Shown: piece by piece, positions 36,251-44,141 of the stretch
Position numbering within the stretch: the stretch's first letter is position 1
Layout of the letters: each line of letters starts with the position of its first letter
NCBI RefSeq assembly: GCF_014640535.1
Contig: NZ_BMHD01000001.1
Coordinates: forward strand, 1,428,214 to 1,492,213
Source of the DNA: Cnuibacter physcomitrellae
GTDB lineage: Bacteria; Actinomycetota; Actinomycetes; Actinomycetales; Microbacteriaceae
DNA length: 64,000 nt
Reading direction: 5' to 3'
The notes under the pieces: generated by a model
The model's database searches: none
What the model was told of the DNA's origin: nothing
What the model saw: only the letters and a program-made list of their open reading frames with translations
Made by a program: the position numbers and the translations under genes

Positions 36251-37476
36251 AGCGCCTCCTCGGGGTGGCCCTCGGCGTGCTCACCGCGATCGGCGGGTTC
36301 GTCGACATCGGAGACCTCGTCACGAACGCGGTCGTCGGATCCCGCTTCGGCCTCTCCCTGGTCTGGGTCGTGGCCGTCGGCGTCATCGGGATCTGCCTGT
36401 TCGCGCAGATGTCGGGGCGAGTCGCCGCGGTGAGCGGCCGCGCGACGTTCGAGATCATCCGCGAGCGCCTCGGTCCCCGCGCGGGACTGGCGAACCTCGG
36501 GGCGTCGTTCCTCATCAACCTCCTCACGTTGACCGCCGAGGTGGGCGGCGTGGCCCTGGCCCTGCAGCTGGCGTCGAGCGTCTCGCCGATGCTGTGGATC
36601 CCGGTGGCCGCCTTCGCCGTGTGGCTCGTGATCTGGCGGGTGAAGTTCTCGATCATGGAGAACGTGACGGGGCTCCTCGGCCTCGCGCTCATCGTCTTCG
36701 CCGTGGCGGTCTTCCTCCTGCACCCCGACTGGAACCAGCTCGCCGGACAGGCGCTGGCCCCCGCGGTGCCCGCGAGCGAGGAGAGCACGACCTACTGGTA
36801 CTACGCCATCGCGCTGTTCGGCGCGGCGATGACGCCGTACGAGGTGTTCTTCTTCTCCTCGGGCGCGGTCGAGGAGAAGTGGGGCAGGAAGGACATCGCC
36901 CAGTCGCGCATCAACGTCCTCGTCGGCTTCCCCCTCGGCGGGCTCCTGTCGGTCTCGATCGCCGCGTGCGCCGCGATCGTCCTCCTGCCGCGGGCGATCG
37001 AGGTGACGTCGCTGTCCCAGGTGGTCCTGCCCGTCGCCGAGGCGGGCGGCAAGGTCGCGCTGGCCTTCGTGCTCGTCGGCATCGTGGCGGCCACGTTCGG
37101 CGCCGCCCTCGAGACCACGCTGTCGAGCGGATACACGCTCGCCCAGTTCTTCGGCTGGTCGTGGGGCAAGTTCCGGCGCCCGGCGCAGGCGGCCCGGTTC
37201 CACGTCGCGATGATCGTGTGCCTCCTGGTGGGGATCGCGATCCTCGCCACCGGGGTCGACCCCGTCGCGGTGACGGAGTTCTCGGTGGTCTTCTCGGCCA
37301 TCGCGCTGCCGTTGACCTACCTGCCCATCCTCATCGTCGCGAACGACCGGCAGTACATGGGGAAGGACGTGAACGGGCGGCTCACGAACGCGGTGGGGCT
37401 GGTCTACCTCGCCCTCATCGTCGTCGCGGCGGTGGCGGCGATCCCGCTGATGATCATCACGGGGATGGGGTCATGA
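36247..37476 (+). CDS. Divergent Nramp-family metal transporter
   Basis: The 409-residue protein has about 11 helices in the Nramp pattern. The metal-site motif of helix 1, normally DPGN, reads DIGD (residues 20-23), and the helix 6 motif, normally MPHN, reads TPYE (in AAMTPYEVFFFSSG). The helix 6 methionine selects transition metals in classical Nramps; its loss here suggests a different substrate such as magnesium, as in Nramp-related magnesium transporters. That is inference. Start GTG 36247 overlaps the lipoprotein stop; its own stop overlaps the next ATG, so the operon is tightly coupled. Confidence 0.85.
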   Translation: MKRLLGVALGVLTAIGGFVDIGDLVTNAVVGSRFGLSLVWVVAVGVIGICLFAQMSGRVAAVSGRATFEIIRERLGPRAGLANLGASFLINLLTLTAEVGGVALALQLASSVSPMLWIPVAAFAVWLVIWRVKFSIMENVTGLLGLALIVFAVAVFLLHPDWNQLAGQALAPAVPASEESTTYWYYAIALFGAAMTPYEVFFFSSGAVEEKWGRKDIAQSRINVLVGFPLGGLLSVSIAACAAIVLLPRAIEVTSLSQVVLPVAEAGGKVALAFVLVGIVAATFGAALETTLSSGYTLAQFFGWSWGKFRRPAQAARFHVAMIVCLLVGIAILATGVDPVAVTEFSVVFSAIALPLTYLPILIVANDRQYMGKDVNGRLTNAVGLVYLALIVVAAVAAIPLMIITGMGS

Positions 37477-37898
37477 GGCGCCGCAGGGTGGAGGGGGTCG
37501 ACGACCCGCTGTCCCCTCCGGAACGGTACGACGGCCAGGTGCTGGAGGCGCAGCTGCATCTGCTCGACCGTCAGGTGCTCGACGTCGACGAGGTGCCGGT
37601 CAGCGTGGTCGACGACGTCGAGCTCACCGATGCCCCGTGGGGCGAGCCGATCCCCGAGGGGACGCCGCCGCCGGTCATCACGGCGCTCCTCAACGGCCCC
37701 GTGCTCGGGACCCGCATCTTCGGCGGCCGGCCGCCCGCCTCCCGCCTGCACCGCGTGGTGTGGCTGCACGTCTCCGACGTCGGCACGGTGATCCGCCTGG
37801 GCGTGCGCGGCTCCGGCCTCGACGTCACCTGGACGGAGCGCTGGCTGCGCGATCACGTCATCGCCCGGATCCCGGGAGGTCGCCATGATCCTGACTGA
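37473..37898 (+). CDS. PRC-barrel-like protein, third gene of Nramp operon
   Basis: The 141-residue protein has a beta-rich segment near the start (AQLHLLDRQVLDVDEVPVS) that looks like a PRC-barrel. The remainder, with VLGTRIFGG and WTERWLRDHVIARIPGG, has no family I can name. ATG 37473 overlaps the transporter stop by four bases. PRC barrels occur next to some magnesium transporters, so a cytoplasmic regulatory role is plausible. Confidence 0.7.
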   Translation: MRRRRVEGVDDPLSPPERYDGQVLEAQLHLLDRQVLDVDEVPVSVVDDVELTDAPWGEPIPEGTPPPVITALLNGPVLGTRIFGGRPPASRLHRVVWLHVSDVGTVIRLGVRGSGLDVTWTERWLRDHVIARIPGGRHDPD

Positions 37899-38220
37899 CC
37901 TGCTGAAGAACGAGGTCCGCGACTCCGACGGGCGGATGCTCGGACACGTCATCGACGTCCGCTTCGTCGTCGACGGCGCGCCGGGCGAGCTCCTCGCCGA
38001 CGCGCGGCTCGCGGGCCTCGTGGTGAGTCCGCACACGAGCTCGTCCTTCCTCGGCTACGAGCGGACCTCCGACCGCAGACCGTGGCTGATCGCCGACCTC
38101 CTCCGCCGCCGGCATCGCGGCAGCTTCTTCGTCGCGTGGGACGACATCGCCCGGCTCGACGACGACCGCGTGGAGCTGCGTCCCGGCTTCCTCCGCCGCT
38201 CGCCCTCGCTCGAGGGCTGA
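37885..38220 (+). CDS. PRC-barrel-like protein, fourth gene of Nramp operon
   Basis: The 111-residue protein begins MILTDLLKNEVRDSDGRMLG followed by VIDVRFVVDG, a PRC-barrel pattern. It overlaps the previous gene by 14 bases, indicating coupled expression. It is probably cytoplasmic and may assemble with its neighbour. Function is inferred only from the operon. Confidence 0.72.
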   Translation: MILTDLLKNEVRDSDGRMLGHVIDVRFVVDGAPGELLADARLAGLVVSPHTSSSFLGYERTSDRRPWLIADLLRRRHRGSFFVAWDDIARLDDDRVELRPGFLRRSPSLEG

Positions 38221-38318
38221 GCGCAGGTCAGCAGCGCGGCCGGCAGGCGCCGCGGGGTCGCGTTTGTCCCCCGGATGGCCGCTACCGCGGCGCGCGAGGC
38301 TCCCCTACGCTCGTGCCC

Positions 38319-38987
38319 GTGAGCGAGCAGACCGTGGCACCGCCAGTCCCCCGCCGCCGACGCGGCGACGTCGCCGGGCACGGACAGATCGTGCTCCGCC
38401 CCCGCGCTCAGATCCTCGCCCAGGCGAGGCTCGTCGGAGCCGCCCTCACCGTCCCCATCCTCGCGGCGATGCTCTGGTTCTCCATCCCCCGGGGCACCTG
38501 GCCCCGCGTGGTCGTGGCGCTCGCCTTCGTGCTGGCGATCTACCTCCTCGGCTGGTACCTCGTCCGCAGCGCCCAGATCTGCATCTCCCACGACGGCCTG
38601 ATCGAGCGCGGCGTCTTCCGACGCGACAACCGCGTCCCGGCGAAGCGGATCGCGGCCGTGCTCATCGTCGACGTCTACCGCGGCAGCACCGCGGAGACCG
38701 ATCGGCAGCTGTTCGTCGTCGACGCGGCGGGCGACCTCCTCCTGCGGATGCGCGGTCAGTTCTGGAGCGTCGAGGACATGGACACCGTCTCAGCGGCGTT
38801 CGGCGTCCCCGTGCGCCGCTCCGAGGATCCCGTGACCTGGCGGGGACTGCGCACGCAGTCGCCGGAGCTGCTCTACTGGTTCGAGCGCTTCCCGCTCGCG
38901 GGCGGACTCTCCGTCGCGGGGTTCCTGGCCCTGCTCGCGCTGGTGCTCATCCTGCTCATGTCGCCCGAGGTGTTCGTCCTCCGCTGA
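38319..38987 (+). CDS. PH-domain membrane protein
   Basis: The 222-residue protein has a basic N-terminus, two adjacent membrane segments (about 37-80), a bacterial PH-like domain (about 85-175; ICISHDGLIERGVF, RIAAVLIVDVYRG, QLFVVDAAGD), and a final hydrophobic segment (about 195-219). The start is GTG 38319. Proteins of this layout are common in actinobacteria and have no known function. Confidence 0.75.
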   Translation: MSEQTVAPPVPRRRRGDVAGHGQIVLRPRAQILAQARLVGAALTVPILAAMLWFSIPRGTWPRVVVALAFVLAIYLLGWYLVRSAQICISHDGLIERGVFRRDNRVPAKRIAAVLIVDVYRGSTAETDRQLFVVDAAGDLLLRMRGQFWSVEDMDTVSAAFGVPVRRSEDPVTWRGLRTQSPELLYWFERFPLAGGLSVAGFLALLALVLILLMSPEVFVLR

Positions 38988-39035
38988 TCACCGCCGGGCC
39001 CGGTCCACGCCGCGGGTCCTCCGCCGGACGCGAGG

Positions 39036-40175
39036 TCAGCGGACGAGCTCGGGTGATCGCGTCGCCCAGGCACGGACCAGGTCCGTCCGGACGTCGACAC
39101 CGCTTCCCGGACCCGTCGGCACCGTCAGCCTGCCCTCGTCGAGCACGAACGGCTCGGTGAGGTCCTCGGCGAAGTAGCGGTCGGAGGCCGAGGTGTCTCC
39201 CGGGAGGGTGAACCCCGGAAGCGCCGCGAGCGCGACGTTCGCGGCGCGTCCGACGCCGGTCTCGAGCATCCCGCCGCACCACACCGGGACGTCGCGGTCG
39301 CGGCAGGCGTCGTGGATGCGGAGCGACTCGAGGTATCCGCCGACGCGGCCGGCCTTGATGTTGATGACGCTGGTGGCGTCGCGCTCGATCGCGTCGATCG
39401 CGACCTCGCACGACACGATCGACTCGTCGAGGCAGACCGGGGTGTCGATCGCCCGAGCCAGGCGCACGTGGGTGGCGATGTCCTCCTCGACGAACGGCTG
39501 CTCGATGAGGAGCAGCCCGAAGCGGTCGAGCTCGCGGAGGTGATCGATGTCGTCGGCCGTGTAGGCGGTGTTCGCGTCGACCTGCAGGGGGAGCTCGCCG
39601 ATGAGGTCGCGGACGGCGGCCACCGGCTCGAGGTCCCACCCCGGCTTGACCTTGAGCTTGATGCGCCGATAGCCGGCGTCGACGTAGCCCGCCACCTCCT
39701 CGAGCAGCTCGGGGATGCTCGAGGCGATGCCCACCGAGACGCCGCAGTCGACCTCGGAGGCGGTGGCGCCGAAGCGCTGCGCGAACGACATGCCCGCCGC
39801 GCGCGTCGTCGCGTCGAGCACGGCCGTCTCGAGGGCGGCCTTGGCCATGCGGTGACCGATGACGAAGCGTGTGAGCGGGGCGACGTCCTCGGCGCGCACC
39901 GCGCCGGCGCGCAGCACCGCGGGCGCGAGGTAGTCGCGCAGCACGGCGTGGGCGCCCTCGACGTACTCGCTCGAGTACACCGGGTGCTCCATCGCGACGC
40001 ACTCGGCCCAGCCCTCCCCCGCGTCCGCCATGACCCGGACGAGCAGCACGTCCCGCGCGGTCTGCGTGCCGAAGCTGGTCTGGAACGGACGCACCAGCGG
40101 CATCGCGATCCGATGCAGCTCGACCGCGTCGACGCTCAGCGGGACCCCGGCCTCCGGACGCGCCGGGTCGGTCAC
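39036..40175 (-). CDS. Enolase-superfamily enzyme, OSBS/N-succinylamino acid racemase type
   Basis: The 379-residue protein has the muconate-lactonizing subgroup fold. Catalytic Lys residues are K175 and K177 (KxK in KLKVKPG), metal ligands D200, E225 and D250 (QVDAN, IEQPF, CLDES), and the second base K274 (INIKAGRVGG). This fits o-succinylbenzoate synthase or N-succinylamino acid racemase; the two cannot be told apart by motif. The start GTG 40175 overlaps the upstream saccharopine-dehydrogenase-like stop (GTGA), pointing to amino-acid racemisation rather than menaquinone synthesis. No other menaquinone gene is nearby. Confidence 0.85.
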   Translation of the reverse strand: MTDPARPEAGVPLSVDAVELHRIAMPLVRPFQTSFGTQTARDVLLVRVMADAGEGWAECVAMEHPVYSSEYVEGAHAVLRDYLAPAVLRAGAVRAEDVAPLTRFVIGHRMAKAALETAVLDATTRAAGMSFAQRFGATASEVDCGVSVGIASSIPELLEEVAGYVDAGYRRIKLKVKPGWDLEPVAAVRDLIGELPLQVDANTAYTADDIDHLRELDRFGLLLIEQPFVEEDIATHVRLARAIDTPVCLDESIVSCEVAIDAIERDATSVINIKAGRVGGYLESLRIHDACRDRDVPVWCGGMLETGVGRAANVALAALPGFTLPGDTSASDRYFAEDLTEPFVLDEGRLTVPTGPGSGVDVRTDLVRAWATRSPELVR

Positions 40176-41446
40176 GCGGAGCGCTCCTCGAGGCCCCAGG
40201 CCTGCCCATACCCGCCGTCGGCCTCCGGCCGGGCCATCAGCTCGAGGAAGGGAGCGGCCGGGAACGCTTCCGGCCCGAGCACCCCCGCACCCCGCCAGGT
40301 CCCGGCGGCCAGCAGCTCCAGCGCGACCACGGGGTTCAGCGCGGTCTGCCAGACCACGGCCTGGCTCTCGTACTCGCGCATCGTCCACTCGTTGTCGCTG
40401 ACGTGGTAGAGGTACACCGCTCGCGGCGCGCCGTCCTTGCCCGTGCCCGTGACGTACAGTCCGGCGCAGGTCTTGCCCGTCATCCGCGGGCCCAGCGTCG
40501 CCGGATCCGGCAATCCCGCGGCGACCACGTCGCGCGGCGCCACCTCGACCGGGCCGTTCGCGCTGCGCACGCGCACCGGCTCGGTCCTGTCGAGCCCCAG
40601 CGTGTGCAGGGTCTTCAGGATCCCGATGAACTGCTCGCCCAGTCCGTACTTGAACGTCACCCGCCGGGCGTCGACCCAGCGCGGCATGAGCAGCACCTCC
40701 TCGTGCTCGACGTTGACGCACTCGACGGGACCGATCCCCTCGGGGAAGTCGAACACCTCGGGCTCCGAGAACGGCGCGGTGGTGTACCACCCGCGGTCCT
40801 TCTCCCAGATCACGGGAGGGTTGAGGCACTCCTCGATCGTCGTCCAGATGCTGAAGCTCGGAGCGAAGACCTCCTCGCCGTCCTCGTCGCGCACCACCAG
40901 GTTCGCCCCGTCGCGGGTGCCGAGCTCGTCGATGCTGTCGAACAGCTCGTCGGCGGCGTAGCGCGCGAACACGTCGGAGAGCCCGGGCTCGACGCCCATG
41001 CCCACGAGGGCGAGCCGCCCCGCGCCCTCCCATTCCTCGGCCCGGGCGAACTGCGCGTCGCCGAGCTTCACGCCCGTCTCCGAGTACGGATGCTCCGGGT
41101 GCGGATGCGACAGGCTCATCGCCATGTCGAGGTAGTCGGCGCCCGCGGCGAACGCGCCGGCGAAGATAGTGTCGACGAACGAGGGTTCGACCGCGTTCAT
41201 CACGTGCGTCGCCTCGTAGCGTCGCGCGAGGTCGGCGACGCTGTCGGCCGAGGAGGCGTCGATGCGGTCCGCCGCGAACCGCGCCGCCACCTCGTCCCCG
41301 TGCCGGTCGCGCACCCACGCGACCGTGCGCTCCGCCCGCGCGAGGTCGTAGTCGGTCACCACCAGCAGGTCGTAGAAGTCACGGCGTGCGGCGATCTTCG
41401 CGATCGCGTCTCCCACGCCCCCGGCACCGACGAGCAGGATCCTCAT
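40172..41446 (-). CDS. Saccharopine dehydrogenase-like oxidoreductase
   Basis: The 424-residue protein opens with a Rossmann motif (MRILLVGAGGVGDAIAKIA) and continues as a saccharopine dehydrogenase family member, with VMNAVEPSF, DYLDMAMS and GVEPGLSDVFARYA. Members oxidise or reduce amino-acid C-N adducts or act on polyamines. It is translationally coupled to the racemase-like gene downstream. The pair probably handles an N-substituted or D-amino acid; the exact substrate is unknown. Confidence 0.83.
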   Translation of the reverse strand: MRILLVGAGGVGDAIAKIAARRDFYDLLVVTDYDLARAERTVAWVRDRHGDEVAARFAADRIDASSADSVADLARRYEATHVMNAVEPSFVDTIFAGAFAAGADYLDMAMSLSHPHPEHPYSETGVKLGDAQFARAEEWEGAGRLALVGMGVEPGLSDVFARYAADELFDSIDELGTRDGANLVVRDEDGEEVFAPSFSIWTTIEECLNPPVIWEKDRGWYTTAPFSEPEVFDFPEGIGPVECVNVEHEEVLLMPRWVDARRVTFKYGLGEQFIGILKTLHTLGLDRTEPVRVRSANGPVEVAPRDVVAAGLPDPATLGPRMTGKTCAGLYVTGTGKDGAPRAVYLYHVSDNEWTMREYESQAVVWQTALNPVVALELLAAGTWRGAGVLGPEAFPAAPFLELMARPEADGGYGQAWGLEERSA

Positions 41447-41485
41447 GTCTGAACGGTAGCGGTGCGGCTCGATGCGCGCATCCCT

Positions 41486-42262
41486 TCAGTGAGAACCCGT
41501 CGTCTCTCGGGAGCGGATCCAGATCGGGCGATGGTCGCCGTCGCGTTCTCGTCTCAGGCGGAGCGCGAACGGAGCCCAGATCAGGATCGCCAGGCCCGCC
41601 CCCAGGACCATGCCGCCGAGGGTGTCGGTGAGCCAGTGGGCGCCGAGGTACGTGCGGCTCAGGAGCATGAGGATCGTGTAGGCGACCCCGGCCAGCCAGA
41701 CCCAGAGCCGCCAGAACACGAGCCCGAAGACGACGGTGAGGGTGGCGGCGTTCGCCGTATGCCCCGAGGGGAATGAACCGTAGTCGCTCGTGACCAGCAT
41801 GTCCGGCGGCCTCGTGCGCCCGACGACGTTCTTCAGGATCTGCACCACCCCCGCGCTCACGGCGAGCGCGAGGGCCAGGTACAGCGCGGCCCAGCGGCGC
41901 CGGAAGACCAGCAGAGCCGCGATCGCGAGGACGGGCACGAGGATGATCGCGATCCAGCCGCCGCCGAGCGTGTTCATCACGAGCGACGGCGCCTCCCAGA
42001 CGGGCGAGCGATGCGCGATGATCTCGTCCATCCACTCGGTGTCGATCTCGAAGGGCGCCGCGCCCTGCCGCAGCAGGAGGAGTCCGCCGAGGAGGAGCAC
42101 GAGCAGCACCGCCACGATCGCCGACACCACCGGCCACCGCCGAGCCACCACGACGGGGACGACGTCCTCCGGCTTGCCCGTCGCCAGCGCGTGGGCGTCC
42201 TCCCGCACCGTGGGGTGCGGCTCCTCGTGCGAGTGCGGCGCGTCCGCCTCCTGTTCTGCCAT
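41486..42262 (-). CDS. PAP2-superfamily membrane phosphatase
   Basis: The 258-residue protein has a His/Glu-rich cytoplasmic start, then about five membrane segments. The phosphatase motifs are complete: KNVVGRTRPPD (KxxxxxxRP), SFPSGHTAN (PSGH) and SRTYLGAHWLTD (SRxxxxxHxxxD). It likely dephosphorylates undecaprenyl pyrophosphate or phosphatidic acid at the outer membrane face. ATG 42262 has GGGTGAGGGG immediately upstream; the longer frame reads through a repeat copy and is rejected. Confidence 0.93.
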   Translation of the reverse strand: MAEQEADAPHSHEEPHPTVREDAHALATGKPEDVVPVVVARRWPVVSAIVAVLLVLLLGGLLLLRQGAAPFEIDTEWMDEIIAHRSPVWEAPSLVMNTLGGGWIAIILVPVLAIAALLVFRRRWAALYLALALAVSAGVVQILKNVVGRTRPPDMLVTSDYGSFPSGHTANAATLTVVFGLVFWRLWVWLAGVAYTILMLLSRTYLGAHWLTDTLGGMVLGAGLAILIWAPFALRLRRERDGDHRPIWIRSRETTGSH

Positions 42263-42321
42263 CCCCTCACCCTGGCACGCCCCCGCTCCCGCCGCCCCCA
42301 GCTCCCTCCCGGCGGATGTGC

Positions 42322-42470
42322 GGATGTGACACTCGTGGCGACCTCCCGCGCCGGGAAGCCACCACGACTGCCGGATGCGCGGCCCGGGCGGGCCGGGGCT
42401 TTCCGGATCTGACACTTGTGGCGGCCTTCCGCCGCGCTAGGTCACCACTAGTGCCATATTCGCGCCGCCC
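42322..42470. repeat. Two diverged copies of the 27-28 kb array repeat
   Basis: Copy one, about 42322-42379, reads GGATGTGACACTCGTGGCGA to CACCACGACTGCCGGATG. Copy two, about 42413-42468, reads GGATCTGACACTTGTGGCGG to TCACCACTAGTGCCATATTC. They match the array cores at 27.2-28.0 kb and fill most of the gap between the PAP2 and CPBP genes. Confidence 0.82.
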
Positions 42471-42498
42471 ACGCGGGACGCGGGAGCGGGGTCGCGGG

Positions 42499-43290
42499 TC
42501 AGGAGAGGCCGGGGGCGGCGGGGGTCAGGAGGGCGAGCACCGCGACCGAGACGTTGAACACCGCGTGGGCGATGATCGAGGGGCCGAGGCGGCGGGTGAG
42601 GAGCGCGAGGCAGCCGAGGACGACGCCCACGAGGAAGAGGATGACGAGCCGCGACACCCCCTCCGAGGTGGTGGGCAGCCCCTCGAGGTGGAACGCGGTG
42701 AAGAGGACCGCCGAGCCGAGCACCGCGACCACCCCGGCGACACGGACCCGCGCGGTCGACGCCCCCGACGGGACCTCTCCGGGAGCGAGGGCCGCCCGCC
42801 CGAGCACGGCGTTGCGGAGCGCACCGAGGACGAGTCCGCGGAAGTAGAGCTCCTCGATCACCGGCGTCACGATCGAGGCGGCGAGCACCGAGGTGAGGAG
42901 GAACCACCCCAAGTCGCTGCCGGCGCTCTGCGAGAACGGCACCGGCGGTCCGCCGGTCGCGACGCGCACCAGCTCGGCGACGCCCACCGCGCCGAAGCGC
43001 AGGAGGATCCCGGCGAGCAGCCCGATCGCGAGGTCGAGCGGACGGAGGGCCAGCCCGAAGTCCGCCCCGAGGCTGCGCCGTCCGCGGAGGTACGAGGCCA
43101 CGAGGACGACGGTGAGGATGGGCAGCCATCCGGCGACGACCTGGTCGACGGCCCACTGGAGCCGGGGGTCGTTCGCGATGCCCGGCAGCGTGTCGATCGA
43201 GAGGACGATCAGCGACACCGCCGCGAAGGCGACCACACCGGCCGCGGCGTCGACGAGGCCCCAACGTGGGTGGGATGGGCGATCGCTCAC
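42499..43290 (-). CDS. CPBP-family intramembrane metalloprotease
   Basis: The 263-residue protein has seven to eight membrane segments. The Abi/CPBP motifs are present: EELYFRG (EExxxR), FTAFHLE (FxxxH), and HAVFN (HxxxN). Members cleave substrates within the membrane, including prenylated proteins, or confer resistance to bacteriocins. The start is GTG 43290. The target is unknown. Confidence 0.9.
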   Translation of the reverse strand: MSDRPSHPRWGLVDAAAGVVAFAAVSLIVLSIDTLPGIANDPRLQWAVDQVVAGWLPILTVVLVASYLRGRRSLGADFGLALRPLDLAIGLLAGILLRFGAVGVAELVRVATGGPPVPFSQSAGSDLGWFLLTSVLAASIVTPVIEELYFRGLVLGALRNAVLGRAALAPGEVPSGASTARVRVAGVVAVLGSAVLFTAFHLEGLPTTSEGVSRLVILFLVGVVLGCLALLTRRLGPSIIAHAVFNVSVAVLALLTPAAPGLS

Positions 43291-43307
43291 CCCACCCACG
43301 CTACCGG

Positions 43308-43841
43308 TCAGGAGGACGCCGGACCGGACGGGACCGGGACCGGGTGCACGGCCGCGACGCCGGGCACCGACGAGAGCACGATGCGAGTGCGTCCGTCGGC
43401 GGTCTCCGCCTCGGACGCGAGCGCGAGGCCCGCGTCGAGCGCGGCGCGCATCCGCCACGACACGGCGGCTGTCGCCACCGGGTCGTCGCGCCACCCGGGC
43501 CGGGCGTGGATCACCACGTCGGGCTCGAGCACCGCGCCGGCGGCGAGGTAGGCCCGGTGGGCCGAGCGGATGAGCGCCGCAGCCCACAGCTCGGGGTTCG
43601 GGACGGTGGGGTCGACGATCACGCAGTGCAGCGCCAGCGGGTGCACGGCGCCCGACGGCCCCCACCAGACGGCGCGGGCGACGGGACGGTCGTCGATCTC
43701 GGCGAGCCACGTCCACTCCCGGCGGTAGCTGCCGGTCGCGAATCCGTCGCGGAGCCGTGAGGCGTCGACCCACGAGACGGGGTCGACGGACGCGAATCCG
43801 ATCAACGACACGTCGTCGGATCGGTTCGATGATCTGAACAT
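43308..43841 (-). CDS. GNAT-like protein, probably controlled by an upstream leader peptide
   Basis: The 177-residue product has a weak GNAT character (WTWLAEIDDRPVARAVWW is typical of the central strands, followed by LHCVIVDPT), but the acetyl-CoA loop is not obvious, so it may be a half-length or divergent acetyltransferase. ATG 43841 has GGAAGG seven bases upstream. That ribosome site can pair with GCCTTCC at 43884-43890 (see the attenuator entry). A drug-efflux gene lies upstream in the same direction. Function remains a guess. Confidence 0.65.
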   Translation of the reverse strand: MFRSSNRSDDVSLIGFASVDPVSWVDASRLRDGFATGSYRREWTWLAEIDDRPVARAVWWGPSGAVHPLALHCVIVDPTVPNPELWAAALIRSAHRAYLAAGAVLEPDVVIHARPGWRDDPVATAAVSWRMRAALDAGLALASEAETADGRTRIVLSSVPGVAAVHPVPVPSGPASS

Positions 43842-44000
43842 GAGAGAGCCTTCCGGGCGTGGATGTGAGGAGGAGAAGGTGAGGGAAGGCGCTTCCTGGC
43901 GTTCGTCCTGGAGAGGACGGGTCGGCGCGTCAGCGCGTCAGAGGACGCGGCGGAGCCGATCGGTCTCCCGGAACGGGAAGCGACTGAGGACGGAGTCGAC
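43842..44000 (-). promoter_or_regulatory. Putative translational attenuator of the GNAT-like gene
   Basis: On the minus-strand RNA, GCCTTCC (43890 to 43884) can pair with GGAAGGC (43854 to 43848), covering the ribosome site of the GNAT-like gene. The same CTTCC can instead pair with GGAAG (43896 to 43892) in a local hairpin, leaving the ribosome site free. A further hairpin CGTCCT/AGGACG (43919 to 43904) lies upstream. Mutually exclusive helices after a short leader peptide are the hallmark of antibiotic-inducible attenuators. Confidence 0.55.
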
Positions 44001-44048
44001 TCAGTGCTTCGGAGCGAACGGGGGAAGCGCGATGATCACTGGGGTCAT
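44001..44048 (-). CDS. 15-residue leader peptide
   Basis: The open frame encodes MTPVIIALPPFAPKH and stops. It is preceded by GAGGTGA five bases from ATG 44048, a seven-base match to the 16S rRNA anti-Shine-Dalgarno sequence, which is strong evidence of translation. It contains Pro-Pro and ends in Lys-His before the stop, a plausible ribosome-stalling context. It lies 92 bp after the efflux gene and 160 bp before the GNAT-like gene. Confidence 0.65.
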   Translation of the reverse strand: MTPVIIALPPFAPKH

Positions 44049-44082
44049 GGAGCTCACCTCTTCCGTTCGTCGGTGCAGCAGA

Positions 44083-44125
44083 GCGCTGCGACCCCCGACG
44101 TTACACGTGTCGGAGGTCGCAGCGC
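44083..44125. promoter_or_regulatory. Long palindrome between efflux gene and leader peptide
   Basis: Outer arms GCGCTGCGACC (44083-44093) and GGTCGCAGCGC (44115-44125) are perfect, with an inner CCGAC/GTCGG stem. There is no T-run, so it may act as a terminator or processing site for the efflux transcript or as an operator. Within it on the minus strand are TTGCGC and, 18 bases on, TAACGT, which could be a promoter for the leader peptide. Confidence 0.55.
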
Positions 44126-44141
44126 AAGAGGGGTCGTGGGA

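Noticed and set aside
39036-40175. menC of menaquinone biosynthesis as a firm call
   Set aside because: The motifs fit equally an N-succinylamino acid racemase, and the coupled neighbour is not a menaquinone gene.
42263-42415. N-terminal extension of the PAP2 protein
   Set aside because: The extension is translated repeat sequence; ATG 42262 has a good ribosome site.
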